Part shown: positions 1-8,622 of the stretch, piece by piece
How the letters are laid out: every line of letters begins with the position of its first letter
How positions within the stretch are numbered: the stretch's first letter is position 1
Made by a program: the position numbers and the translations under genes
The notes under the pieces: generated by a model
The model's input: only the letters and a program-made list of their open reading frames with translations
Databases searched by the model: none
What the model was told of the DNA's origin: nothing
Assembly: GCA_963832965.1 (NCBI GenBank)
Contig: CAWHVW010000003.1
Span: 1,426,001 to 1,490,000 of the forward strand
Reading direction: 5' to 3'
Source: CAWACP01 sp963832965
Lineage (GTDB): Bacteria > Acidobacteriota > Terriglobia > Bryobacterales > Bryobacteraceae
DNA: 64,000 nt

Positions 1-2
1 CC

Positions 3-407
3 GATGGCTTCCGCGCGAACCAGGGCCAGCCGTTGCGCAGCTTCGATTACGCTGATAGGGTGTCGCGCCGCCGGCTCGTCCGCGACCTGCGCTCCCGCCA
101 TTATTGCGTCCTGGCCATCATCTGTTCGGGCGAGCCATTGCTCGCGCGATACAAATTCGCCCTCGCCGCGCTTCTCCCGGCAAAGGTATTAATCGTTAAC
201 GAGAACGGCGATTACTTCTGGTTCGATCGCGGCAGCGTGGCCATTCTCGGCAAACTCGTGGCCGCGCGCGCCGGGCTGGCCGGTGAAGGCGGCCTCCGGA
301 GCCTGGCGCAAATTGCCGCGTTTCCCTTTACGCTGGCACTCCTGCTGGCCTTCGCGGCCCGAGTGCATCTTGCTCGCCAGTTCCGCCTGCTATTCCGGCG
401 CTCCTAG
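3..407 (+). CDS. C-terminal fragment of an unrecognised protein, cut by the window edge
   Basis: The frame is open from base 3 and ends at the TAG at 405-407, so the gene begins upstream of the window; the internal TTG at 33 is not a convincing start. About 134 residues are visible. They contain a stretch reading KVLIVNENGDYFWFD near the middle and a hydrophobic, possibly membrane-spanning segment close to the C-terminus, followed by an Arg-rich tail. I do not recognise the family with confidence. The tail resembles the end of acidobacterial proteins sometimes placed next to glycosyltransferases, but this is only an impression. It converges on the collagen-like gene, overlapping its stop by 4 bases. 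Confidence 0.6.
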   Translation, partial: DGFRANQGQPLRSFDYADRVSRRRLVRDLRSRHYCVLAIICSGEPLLARYKFALAALLPAKVLIVNENGDYFWFDRGSVAILGKLVAARAGLAGEGGLRSLAQIAAFPFTLALLLAFAARVHLARQFRLLFRRS

Positions 408-1738
408 TGGCACCTCATGAGAACGCCGTAGACAACAGTAGGAGCGGTGTTTGTCTCGGTTAGTTGGATCGACAACCGGTCTCCCGCGGCAATGCTCACG
501 GAGCCGCTTGTTGTACTACAGTTTCCCGTCCCGTTTGTGCCGTCGGTGACAGCGGCCGTACAGGTTAAGGAGGTCGTACTTCCATTTTGATAGAGCGACA
601 CGGTTGCGTTGTCCGTTGTACTGCCCACAGGCGCCAAGGTGAATCCCCCGGCGCTTAGTTGATACATCGTACAGGCCAGAGGGGCAATCAGGATATTTCC
701 GGAGCCGAAGGTTTGCGTGACGCCGCCGACGTTGCTGATCGCCCCCTCGGGATTATAGTAATCGGTTGTGTTGCCGCTGTTGGTGAAACTCGCATGGAAT
801 TCGTAGGTAGTGTCGGAAGCGCCTCCCGTCGCGCCTGTCGCGCCCGTGCTTCCGGTTGGACCCGTGGGGCCTGGAACCGTCGAGGAGGTGCCCGTCGCGC
901 CGGTGCTGCCAGTTGATCCCGTAGGCCCGGTCACTCCGGCGGCCCCGGTCGCACCGGTTGCCCCCGTCGAGCCTGTGGCTCCGGTTGAACCCGTTGCTCC
1001 GGTTAAACCTGTGGCTCCGGTCGAACCCGTGGCTCCCGTGCTCCCAGTAGCGCCGGCGGCGCCGGTAGCTCCAGTTGCTCCACTGGACCCTGTCGCGCCT
1101 GTAACCCCGGTCGGCCCGGTGATGCCCGTGGCCCCGGTTGCGCCCGTCGGTCCGGTGGGCCCGGACACGGTGCTGGCCGACACGAAATACCCATTGATGT
1201 CAATCACCACGTCGTCGTTGTTGGAGGCAAGCACCTGGATGCCCCCGTCGGTGGCTCCTCCGGGAACAATCGCCGCGGCGGCCACAATGCCGCCATTCAC
1301 AGCGTTCAGAATCGATGTGCCCGGCCACGACACGTCGTCCTGCCAGGCCGCCATGTAGTACACCGGCTGTCCGGCCGGGCTGACGGAGACAAAGTTCAAC
1401 GAATACGCCGCGGCCATGGGGATGGCGCAGCGCGTAGAGTTGGGAATCACAAACGTGCGCGCCGAATTGGCCGTGAGCGAGGGCTGGCCGAAGCCCGTCG
1501 GAAAGGCCGAACTGGCCCGCGTGTCCACGATGCGACACGGCGTGATGGAGACGAACACCAGCCCGGCAGCCGGGTCCGGGGTAGCAGCCGAGTTTGGACT
1601 CTGGGTGCGAGCCACTTCATCGTTCATTCTGGGTACTGCCCAGTTCCTCAACGGTATGGCATCCGGCTGCGCTTGCTGCGCAAACGTTGCCGGAGCGATT
1701 ACCACGAACAGAAGTGAACTCAATCTGGGAAATCTCAT
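404..1738 (-). CDS. Exported protein with collagen-like Gly-X-Y repeats
   Basis: This 444-residue protein has a cleavable signal peptide (MRFPRLSSLLFVVIAPATFA), so it should leave the cytoplasm. Residues ~55-190 form a compact domain containing TPCRIVDTRA and ending VVIDINGYFV. I have seen this arrangement in many acidobacterial secreted proteins, but it has no known function. Residues ~192-310 are a Gly-X-Y repeat dominated by GPTG, GATG and GSTG units, that is, a collagen-like triple helix with Thr in the Y position. The last ~130 residues form a beta-rich C-terminal domain with three or four Cys, which could act as a trimerisation or adhesion head. The opposite strand of the repeat has long open frames that are shadows. 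Role is unknown; a surface fibre or stalk is an inference. Confidence 0.88.
   Translation of the reverse strand: MRFPRLSSLLFVVIAPATFAQQAQPDAIPLRNWAVPRMNDEVARTQSPNSAATPDPAAGLVFVSITPCRIVDTRASSAFPTGFGQPSLTANSARTFVIPNSTRCAIPMAAAYSLNFVSVSPAGQPVYYMAAWQDDVSWPGTSILNAVNGGIVAAAAIVPGGATDGGIQVLASNNDDVVIDINGYFVSASTVSGPTGPTGATGATGITGPTGVTGATGSSGATGATGAAGATGSTGATGSTGATGLTGATGSTGATGSTGATGATGAAGVTGPTGSTGSTGATGTSSTVPGPTGPTGSTGATGATGGASDTTYEFHASFTNSGNTTDYYNPEGAISNVGGVTQTFGSGNILIAPLACTMYQLSAGGFTLAPVGSTTDNATVSLYQNGSTTSLTCTAAVTDGTNGTGNCSTTSGSVSIAAGDRLSIQLTETNTAPTVVYGVLMRCH
815..1170 (-). repeat. Triplet-periodic collagen-coding repeat
   Basis: The DNA encoding the Gly-X-Y region is a degenerate 9-base-type repeat; on the plus strand it reads as variations of cccgtcgcgccggtgc and gaacccgtggctccggt. 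Every third codon is Gly and Thr codons dominate the third triplet position. Such repeats change length by slippage, so copy number may vary between strains or be misassembled. Confidence 0.85.
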
Positions 1739-1788
1739 AGTGGCCGGCCTCTCATTCTCAAGCGAAGAAATGAATTTCCGAAAACAGC

Positions 1789-2262
1789 TTACTCGTCCCG
1801 CATTTGCTGGCTGAGGTACCGCTCGTACCCAATCTCGTTCATCTGATGAACCTGGGCTTCCAGCCAGTCGACGTGCTCTTCCTCGTCCTTCAGTAACCGC
1901 TCCAGCAACTCGCGGGAAGCATTGTCCCCTTCCTGACGCGCCACTTCCACGGCCTTATTGTACATTTCGACTGCATTCAACTCCAGCTTTAGATCGCTCT
2001 CGATCTGCGCGCGCACGTTGCCGCCGACGTTGATCTGCAACGTCTCGGTCATGTTGGGCGCGCCGTCCAGGAACAGGATGCGTTCGATGAGCGACTCGGC
2101 GTGCTTCATCTCGTCGATGGACTGCTTCTTGATAAACTTCGACAGCTTCTCGTACTTCCAGTTTTCACACATTTCGGCGTGCAGAAAGTACTGGTTGATG
2201 GCGGTCAGTTCCTCGCGGAGCGCCTCCTGCAGATGCGCGATTACCTTGGGGTTGCCTTTCAT
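1789..2262 (-). CDS. bfr: Bacterioferritin
   Basis: A 157-residue, four-helix iron-storage protein that oxidises Fe(II) and stores it as a mineral in a 24-mer cage. All ferroxidase ligands known from E. coli Bfr are at the same positions: Glu18, Glu51, His54, Glu94, Glu127 and His130. The haem-ligating Met52 is also present, so this is a haem-type bacterioferritin and not a plain ferritin. The ATG at 2262 gives the family's normal length; the open frame continues 75 codons upstream but that extension has no similarity to Bfr. A -10-like TACAAT lies at 2275-2280 on the same strand. No adjacent bfd gene is visible. Confidence 0.95.
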   Translation of the reverse strand: MKGNPKVIAHLQEALREELTAINQYFLHAEMCENWKYEKLSKFIKKQSIDEMKHAESLIERILFLDGAPNMTETLQINVGGNVRAQIESDLKLELNAVEMYNKAVEVARQEGDNASRELLERLLKDEEEHVDWLEAQVHQMNEIGYERYLSQQMRDE

Positions 2263-2298
2263 GGTGGTAACGCTATTGTAAGGGAGAATTGCGGCCGC

Positions 2299-2323
2299 GT
2301 GGGGCAGGGCCGTGACCTGCCAT
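2299..2323. repeat. Partial copy of a GC-rich palindromic repeat
   Basis: The sequence gtggggcagggccgtgacct... followed by gcc matches, with one substitution, the outer hairpin of the element at 31172-31238 (ggggcagggccgtgccctgcc). The change breaks one stem pair, so this looks like a decayed copy lying between bfr and the next gene. Confidence 0.5.
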
Positions 2324-2357
2324 AGGTTGTTTGCAACTCCGCAGCCGTGTGCGGCGA

Positions 2358-3113
2358 TCAGTCCGTCTTCGCCCGCCGGAAGCCGGAACTCTCCATGGAG
2401 ACGTTGATCTCGCGGTTCAGGAAGAACAGGACGTGCAACGTAAATTCGGAGCCGTAGCTCGCCGGAAGCCACACGCCTTCCTCGCACCTTTGGAAGTCGA
2501 GATTGTAGCCGATGCCCGGCAAGTCGGTGCCGAGCAGCGTGCGGACCGCGAAGGGAATGCGGCGCGACAGCTTGGTGAACACGTTTACAGGCTGGAACTC
2601 CTGCTGGTCGATAAGCGCCTCACCGGCCCAGTCGATGTCGTTCTTGCCCACTGGACGGAAGCCCACACGCCAGGCCTTCCGCCCGTGCACATCCTGCTCG
2701 CCGAGCAAAGCAAACTGGTATTTCTTTTGTTCGGCGGCGGTGAGTGGAAAGTCGTCCACCAGGCCGTCGCGGAAGGACTGAATTAATCCTTCGTCCAGGC
2801 TGTTCGGCTCGGGCGTCGCGACCCCGTGGAAATCAACATAGCGTCCGTTCTTCCGATAACGCCCGGAAATAGCAGTCAGCTTCCTGCCGGGACCCTTGGC
2901 GTCGGGAAACACCTCGTATTCGGCGGTCTCGTCGCGCGCCAGCTTGCCATTGGTGTACCGCGACTGAACGTGGACCCGCTCTTCGTAGGTGAATTGCTTG
3001 CGCAGTTCCACGGCGCGGTCCTGATTCACCCCGACTCGCGCCATCACCTGTTGAACAGGGATGCCGGGGTCGCTCGCCAGCAGCGACAACAGAAGGGGGA
3101 TCAACACACTCAT
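2358..3113 (-). CDS. Exported protein of unknown function
   Basis: A 251-residue protein that starts with a short signal peptide (MSVLIPLLLSLLASDPG). The mature part is a single soluble domain rich in beta-type sequence, with phrases such as RKQFTYEERVHVQSR near residue 40 and WRVGFRPVGKNDIDWAGEA near residue 155. The overall pattern, a periplasmic beta-rich protein reading like LolA/outer-membrane lipoprotein-sorting folds, is common among acidobacterial hypotheticals, but I cannot name a family. It lies 47 bases downstream of the MFS exporter gene on the same strand and could be co-transcribed with it. Confidence 0.8.
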   Translation of the reverse strand: MSVLIPLLLSLLASDPGIPVQQVMARVGVNQDRAVELRKQFTYEERVHVQSRYTNGKLARDETAEYEVFPDAKGPGRKLTAISGRYRKNGRYVDFHGVATPEPNSLDEGLIQSFRDGLVDDFPLTAAEQKKYQFALLGEQDVHGRKAWRVGFRPVGKNDIDWAGEALIDQQEFQPVNVFTKLSRRIPFAVRTLLGTDLPGIGYNLDFQRCEEGVWLPASYGSEFTLHVLFFLNREINVSMESSGFRRAKTD

Positions 3114-3160
3114 GGAGGATTACGAACGCGGCCCGCCGGCGGGTCCAGAAAAATGTGACG

Positions 3161-4663
3161 TTAATGCACCGGTGCGGCCGGTCCGCCCCTGGGCGGCTTT
3201 TTCAGAAGGAACAGCAACGGGAGCATAAAGATAAACACCATCATGAGCAAATGGAACACGTCGACAAATGTCAGCATGGCCGTTTGCTGCTGCACGACAC
3301 CGTACACCGAAGCCAGCGCCCGGCGGTTCGCCAGTGCCGGGCTGTCTCCGCGCGCCATAAAGATGGAGCGCAGGCCCGCCATCATGCCATTGAAGCGCGG
3401 ATTGAAAACGCTGATGTGTCCCGCGACGTAGTTCTGATGCTCCTGCTGATACCGCGCCGTCAGCGCGGTAGTGGCGGCGATGCCCATGCTTCCGCCAATG
3501 TTGCGCATGAGATTGAACAGACTGGTGGCGTTGCCCATGTTCTCGCGCTTGACCGGGGCCATGGTGACGGTGGTAAGGGGCACGAAAATCAGCCCCAGCG
3601 AAATGCCCTGCAGAAACTGCGGCCAAAACAGGTCCCAGTAGCCCACTTGCAGGTTGAGCCGCGCCAGAGCGTACATCGTGTAGCCGCACAGGCCGAGCCC
3701 GCAGGCCAGCAGTTTGCGGCTGTCGAAGCGCGACGAGATCGCCCCCACCACAGGCATGGATAGCATCGACCCTATGCCGCGCGGCGCCAGAGCGAGTCCG
3801 GCCTGAATCGACGGATACCCCAGCAAGGTCTGCAGCCAGATGGGAAGAATCACCAGGCTACCGTACAATCCGAAGCCCAGAAGCGTCATGAGAAAGACAC
3901 CTACGGCATAGGTGCGTGTCTTGAAGACGCTCAAACTCACCACCGGCGCGGCGGCCTTGATTTCACGCCAAATGAAAGCAACGATGAACACGCCGGACAC
4001 CACCAGCATGGAGACGATCCTTGGCGAGGAGAGCCAGTCGTCCTCCTGGCCCTTGTCCAGAGCCACCTGGAGCGCGCCTACCCACACCACGAGCATGCCG
4101 ATGCCCCAATAGTCGATCCCTTTGGCCGATCGCTTGATGTACGACGGATCGAAAATGAATCTTTGGGTCATCAGGATGGACGCGATGCCCACCGGCAAGT
4201 TGATGTAGAACACCCACCGCCAGCTCATGGTGTCCGTCAGCCAGCCGCCCAGCACCGGGCCGAGCACGGGAGCGGCGACGATTCCCAATCCCCAGAACCC
4301 CATGGCCTTGCCGCGGTCCTCCGGGGGGAACGCCTCCAGAAGCACTGCCTGTGACAGCGGCTGCATGCACCCTCCGCAGGCTCCCTGCAGCAGGCGGAAG
4401 AGGATCAACATGGGGAGATTCGGCGCCAGACCGCACAGCAGTGAGGCCCCCGTGAACCCGGTGAGCGACATCATGAGCAGGTTCTTGCGTCCGAAGAAGT
4501 TTGCCAGCCACCCGGTGATGGGAAGAATGATGGCGTTGGCCACCAGATAAGAAGTCAGCACCCAGGTGGCCTCGTCTACCGTGGCCGAAAGGCTCCCGGC
4601 GATGTGCGGCAGCGAGACGTTGACTACGGTGGTGTCCAGCACCTCCATAAAGGTGCCGAACAT
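3161..4663 (-). CDS. DHA2-family (EmrB/QacA) major facilitator drug exporter
   Basis: This polytopic protein has about 14 predicted membrane segments and typical DHA2 motifs: FMEVLDTTVVNVSLPHIAG in the first helix and WRWVFYINLPVG in the middle, with GFGLYGSLVILP later. Such proteins export drugs or lipophilic compounds by proton antiport across the inner membrane. The annotated ATG at 4663 (500 residues) falls inside helix 1. Clear homology continues upstream in the same frame (SERHVNPWLIAISV), but that extension has no ATG, GTG or TTG. One extra G in the G5 run at 4719-4723 would join it to an ATG at 4726-4728 (MQGGVLPQSERHVNPW), so the true start is probably 4728 with a one-base deletion in this sequence. 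Confidence 0.9.
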   Translation of the reverse strand: MFGTFMEVLDTTVVNVSLPHIAGSLSATVDEATWVLTSYLVANAIILPITGWLANFFGRKNLLMMSLTGFTGASLLCGLAPNLPMLILFRLLQGACGGCMQPLSQAVLLEAFPPEDRGKAMGFWGLGIVAAPVLGPVLGGWLTDTMSWRWVFYINLPVGIASILMTQRFIFDPSYIKRSAKGIDYWGIGMLVVWVGALQVALDKGQEDDWLSSPRIVSMLVVSGVFIVAFIWREIKAAAPVVSLSVFKTRTYAVGVFLMTLLGFGLYGSLVILPIWLQTLLGYPSIQAGLALAPRGIGSMLSMPVVGAISSRFDSRKLLACGLGLCGYTMYALARLNLQVGYWDLFWPQFLQGISLGLIFVPLTTVTMAPVKRENMGNATSLFNLMRNIGGSMGIAATTALTARYQQEHQNYVAGHISVFNPRFNGMMAGLRSIFMARGDSPALANRRALASVYGVVQQQTAMLTFVDVFHLLMMVFIFMLPLLFLLKKPPRGGPAAPVH

Positions 4664-4767
4664 GACAGAAATGGCGATCAGCCACGGATTTACGTGGCGC
4701 TCCGATTGCGGCAGAACTCCCCCTGCATGTTCTGATGTCGAACGTGGCGTGAGGTTGCGAATACCTG

Positions 4768-6234
4768 CTATCCGGTCAATCCATACTCGCGCAGCACCGC
4801 GTCCACCCCAGGATCGCCGGTGGGCACATCGCGATCCGCCATGGTCGCGCCGGCCGCGAGGAGCAGCCGGGCGGCCTGTGGATAATCGCCGTCGCGTTCG
4901 GGCGAGTTCTGCAGTCCGTGCGCGAACCAGCCCGCGGGTGTCCCGTGAAAGGTCTCATCTTCGATGGTCAGCGATGCCCCACGCTCGATGAGCAGCTTCA
5001 CCAGGTCCGCAAAGCCCTTCCAGCAGGCCCAATGCAGTGCGGTTCCACCCAGCTCTCCGCGGGAATCCACCGGAACGCCCGCGGCCAGCAGCGCCCGCAC
5101 CGCGGAGGTGCAGTGGCTGGACGCAAGATCCGGCAGGAGCCGCGAGTATTCCTCGGTCAGCACCATTTCCGGCGCATTCGCGAGCAGGTGGTCGAGTTCA
5201 CCGGGATCCGCCGATGCGCATGCGCCAATGAAGCGATCCATCTCGGATATCTCCGTATTCGCGCCGCGCTTCTCCAGAAGCTTTGCCGTCAGGGTCTGGC
5301 CGCTCCGCACGGCCACCGCGTAGGCCGTCCGGCCATCCTTTCTCCGAACATCGATGCTGGCGCCGGCATCCAGCAACAGGGCGACCGTCTCCGCTCCGCG
5401 CCCGCGCCACACCGCCCAGTGCAGCGCCGTCTCACCGCGTTGATTGACCTCGTTCGGGTCCGCGCCGGCTGCCAGCAGTAACCGAAGGCCTTCCGTATGC
5501 TCGTGGTCGAGCATATGCTTCAGGACGTTGGTTGAGCGCGGCGATGCGCCATGTTCGAGCAGCAGCCGCAGGCAGGCGAGGTCGGGATGCTCGGTGGAAT
5601 GATAGAGCGATTCGGAGTCGTCCGGCCGCGCTCCCGCCTCGAGCAGAACGCGCGCGAGTGCGGGGCTGTTGTTCAGCCCGGTAGCCCCGTACAGACAGGA
5701 GAGCGGACTATCCGGCCACCTCTCGTCCACGTAAGTGGCGTTCGGATCGGCGCCACTGGCCAGCAGCAATCGAGCAATCGCTGCTGGATCACCCTTCGCC
5801 AGCCGCGAGAAGCACACGTACAGCAGCGGCTCCCATTCGCGCGGTCCTCCTTTCGTGTTCGCGATCGCCGGCGATGCGCTGAGGGCGCGTTCCACTGGTT
5901 GTGCGTCGCCCAGCACGAGCGCGGTGTAGAAGCCCGCGCCCGCTATGCCCGGATGCCTCGCCAGCATCTCCTCGGCGCGACGCGCGTCTCCGAGTGCCGC
6001 GTTGGTGAACTCCGCCACGAGAGCCTGAAAATCGAATGACGATTCGAGCAGGAAGGCCCGGAACCGTGGCCAGCTCGCGAACCCCTGCTCGCGGGCGATC
6101 GTCAGTTGCGCTTTGTTCAGTGCGATGGTGGTTGAATGGCGCGCGATCCGTTCCAGGGCGCCGGCGTCACCGGACTGCGCGGCTTTGAGCAGTGACTTCG
6201 CGGCTTTCCGGTAGTATTCGAGATTGGTCGGCAT
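4768..6234 (-). CDS. Ankyrin-repeat protein
   Basis: A 488-residue cytoplasmic protein with no signal peptide. The N-terminal ~70 residues (MPTNLEYYRKAAKSLLKAAQ...) are helical. From ~residue 90 there are multiple ankyrin repeats, clearest at GETALHWAVWRGRGAETVAL, DGRTAYAVAVRSGQTLTAKL and GGTALHWACWKGFADLVKLL. Ankyrin repeats bind other proteins, and the partner cannot be inferred here. It sits alone between the exporter and a glycosidase gene. The 3' end lies close to the exporter's corrected start, so the two could be transcribed together. Confidence 0.9.
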   Translation of the reverse strand: MPTNLEYYRKAAKSLLKAAQSGDAGALERIARHSTTIALNKAQLTIAREQGFASWPRFRAFLLESSFDFQALVAEFTNAALGDARRAEEMLARHPGIAGAGFYTALVLGDAQPVERALSASPAIANTKGGPREWEPLLYVCFSRLAKGDPAAIARLLLASGADPNATYVDERWPDSPLSCLYGATGLNNSPALARVLLEAGARPDDSESLYHSTEHPDLACLRLLLEHGASPRSTNVLKHMLDHEHTEGLRLLLAAGADPNEVNQRGETALHWAVWRGRGAETVALLLDAGASIDVRRKDGRTAYAVAVRSGQTLTAKLLEKRGANTEISEMDRFIGACASADPGELDHLLANAPEMVLTEEYSRLLPDLASSHCTSAVRALLAAGVPVDSRGELGGTALHWACWKGFADLVKLLIERGASLTIEDETFHGTPAGWFAHGLQNSPERDGDYPQAARLLLAAGATMADRDVPTGDPGVDAVLREYGLTG

Positions 6235-6333
6235 GCGACCTCCTTTCAGAATGCGCCCATCGTCCGCAAGAACGGGCTGAAAGAAGGTTCGTTAAAGTCG
6301 AAGAAACCGAAGGGTGGGAAAATCCCTTTCCGC

Positions 6334-6366
6334 GGACCGGAAGCGCCCCAGGCGCGCTTCGGCCAT
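6334..6366. other. Small stem-loop in a 240-base intergenic region
   Basis: GAAGCGC (6340-6346) pairs perfectly with GCGCTTC (6354-6360) around a 7-base loop. No T-run follows on either strand, so a rho-independent terminator is not supported. The rest of the gap between the ankyrin gene and the glycosidase gene (6235-6474) holds nothing I recognise. Confidence 0.35.
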
Positions 6367-6474
6367 TGTAGCGAACTTCAAACAGGGTGGAGCGAGTTGG
6401 ACAGCCGCGGGGCGTGAGACTTCCGTCACCTGCCTTGACCGGCCGGATCAGAGGGGAACGTTCCGTCTGTCCCC

Positions 6475-8622
6475 TTAGTGCGATGGGACCTGGTAGCCCT
6501 GCTTCTCCATGTCCTCTACGCTGACACCGCTGGAGAGGCCCTGCCACCAGTCGAGCGTTTTCTCGAACGCCACGTAGCCGGTGGGGCGGCGCAGGCGAAA
6601 TATCAGCTTCAATCCGCGCTGGTTCGTCGCGGGCCACGCGCCAGTCACGGTATACGGTGCGCCGATGTCGGGCAAGTTGCTCGAACCATCTAAGAGCACC
6701 GAACCGTCCGCGCCCCGAAGTTCCCACTCGGCCCGGTACTCGCGGAGCGTGTATGAAGGCAGCGAGTCCTCGCCGCGGCGAGCCACGGTTGCGCTGAAAC
6801 CCGACGGGGGCCGCCACGGTTCCTGCTGCCAGCGCAGATCCACCAACGCGGGCGAGTTCTCGTCCTTCCACAAATAAAACGAGGGATAGCGCTGCCGGTT
6901 CTCATCGACCACGCCCATCTCCACCTCGCCGCTGGTCATGCCCGGGCGCAGATTCCGGTGCGACTGGTAGTCCTGATAACACCACAGAATCGCGCCCCCG
7001 ATGAAATCGAAACGCCGGAAAATCTCCATCTGCGAAGTAATAATGTGCCGGCGCAACGCGTCTCCCGCAACCTTATCCGGTGCAAAGAGACCCGCGGCCC
7101 CAAACTCGGAAACGATAAACATCTTGTCGGGATAATCGCGGCCCGCTCGCTCCAACGAAGGGATCAGTCCTTCCTCCGGTCCCGACCACGTTCCGAAATA
7201 TTCATTCATCATCACGAAGTCGGCCACCGAAGCGGCGTTGATCTTCGGATCGGCGCCGCCGGCGATCTGATTGTCGGCGTAGGAAACATAGCGGTCCGGA
7301 TCGAGCCCCTTCACCAGTCCGTACATCAGCTCGAAGTAGCGCCGTCCGCCGGGGGTGTTGGTCTGGCTCTCATTGCAGACGCTCCAGCCGAGAATGGCCG
7401 GATGATTCCACGCCTGCTCCACCATCTCGGTCATCATCTGCTTCGCCAGTGCGATGACCCGCGGGTCGGTCATCTGGGCCTCACTGAATTGCCACATGGG
7501 GATTTCGGGAATGAGCAGGATGCCGTTGTGGTCGGCGAAATCGAGAATCGCCGGGTGTTGCGGGTAATGCACTGGCCGGGTTAGCGTAACCTGCAGTTCC
7601 TTCATCTCGCGGTAGTCGTGCAGGATGGTGCCGCGCGATTCGGCGAGCCCTTCCCAGGGCGAATCCTCGTGACGGGTGATGCCCGAGAGGCGTACGCGCT
7701 CGCCGTTAAGATAGAGATGGCGGTCGCGGATCTCGATCCTGCGGAAGCCGTAGTTGTCCTCGACGGAGTCGCCAGGGATGGTAGCGCGAACGCGGTAGAC
7801 GTTGGGTTGATCGAGATCCCAGAGCTTGACAGGCGTGACGCGCATTTCGACGGTCGCCGTGGCCGATCCCGGCGCCACCGTCACGTTCTGTTCGACGGAT
7901 TCCACGGGGAGATTGCCGCCTGGCGGCAGCAGGTCCACGCGCACACGCACGTTGGCCGCCGTGGCGCCGTGATTTTCGAGAAACACCTGGTCAGTGATGC
8001 CGGCAGTCTGGCCGTCGAGTGCGCTGTGAACATGTTGCCGCCGGATGAGCAGGGGATCGGTTACGGCCAGCCAGACGTCGCGCACGATGCCGCCGTAATG
8101 CCACCAGTCGTACCAGACGTTGTCCCCGCCGCGAAGCGACATTGCGTAGCCGGGAATCGTCGCAAAGCCGGGCCGGTTGTCGATCTCCACCGCAATCAGG
8201 TTATCCGCGCGGAGCGCCAGCCCGGCATCCACCCACCACTCGGTATGGCCGCCTTCGTGCGCTCCCGCTGCAATGCCATTGATCCACACCCGCGCTTTGT
8301 AAAAAGTAGCGCCGAAGTGGAGTTCCACACGACGGCCGGCAGGCTGTGCGAAACGGCGGAAATACCATGCCACGCCTTCGTAGTCAGCATACTTGCCGAT
8401 GTTCCAGGTATGGGGAACGATGACCACTTCGGCAGCCGCGGGAATGCTGGCGCTCCATCCCTGTGCGATGCCCGTACCCTCGCGATCAAGAGCCATGCGC
8501 CAAGGGCCATTGAGGTCGACACGCTCGCCGGCGGAAGCGAGCAGCGCGGCTCCCCATAGCAGGAAGAAGACTTGCTTCACGATTTCGTGTGTGGGGCAGC
8601 GCCACCCGCTGCCGCCGGCCAT
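6475..8622 (-). CDS. Exported glycoside hydrolase family 2 (beta-galactosidase/glucuronidase-like)
   Basis: A 715-residue enzyme with the GH2 order: sugar-binding jelly roll (RVDLNGPWRMALDR, then FGATFYKARVWINGIAAG), immunoglobulin-like domain, and a TIM barrel. The acid/base Glu is in ILGWSVCNESQTN and the nucleophile Glu in MFIVSEFGAAG. GH2 enzymes cleave beta-galactosides, beta-glucuronides or beta-mannosides with retention; the substrate here is not determinable. A hydrophobic segment (VFFLLWGAALLASAG) is a signal peptide, so the enzyme is periplasmic or secreted. The ATG at 8622 directly follows the regulator's stop codon; a GTG at 8580 would give a tighter signal peptide. It is almost certainly in an operon with the MerR gene. 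Confidence 0.9.
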   Translation of the reverse strand: MAGGSGWRCPTHEIVKQVFFLLWGAALLASAGERVDLNGPWRMALDREGTGIAQGWSASIPAAAEVVIVPHTWNIGKYADYEGVAWYFRRFAQPAGRRVELHFGATFYKARVWINGIAAGAHEGGHTEWWVDAGLALRADNLIAVEIDNRPGFATIPGYAMSLRGGDNVWYDWWHYGGIVRDVWLAVTDPLLIRRQHVHSALDGQTAGITDQVFLENHGATAANVRVRVDLLPPGGNLPVESVEQNVTVAPGSATATVEMRVTPVKLWDLDQPNVYRVRATIPGDSVEDNYGFRRIEIRDRHLYLNGERVRLSGITRHEDSPWEGLAESRGTILHDYREMKELQVTLTRPVHYPQHPAILDFADHNGILLIPEIPMWQFSEAQMTDPRVIALAKQMMTEMVEQAWNHPAILGWSVCNESQTNTPGGRRYFELMYGLVKGLDPDRYVSYADNQIAGGADPKINAASVADFVMMNEYFGTWSGPEEGLIPSLERAGRDYPDKMFIVSEFGAAGLFAPDKVAGDALRRHIITSQMEIFRRFDFIGGAILWCYQDYQSHRNLRPGMTSGEVEMGVVDENRQRYPSFYLWKDENSPALVDLRWQQEPWRPPSGFSATVARRGEDSLPSYTLREYRAEWELRGADGSVLLDGSSNLPDIGAPYTVTGAWPATNQRGLKLIFRLRRPTGYVAFEKTLDWWQGLSSGVSVEDMEKQGYQVPSH

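Noticed and set aside
810..1358. Long plus-strand open frame encoding Pro-Val-Ala repeats
   Set aside because: It is the exact antisense of the collagen-like repeat; Gly-X-Thr codons give Pro/Val/Ala codons on the other strand. No ribosome site or domain supports it.
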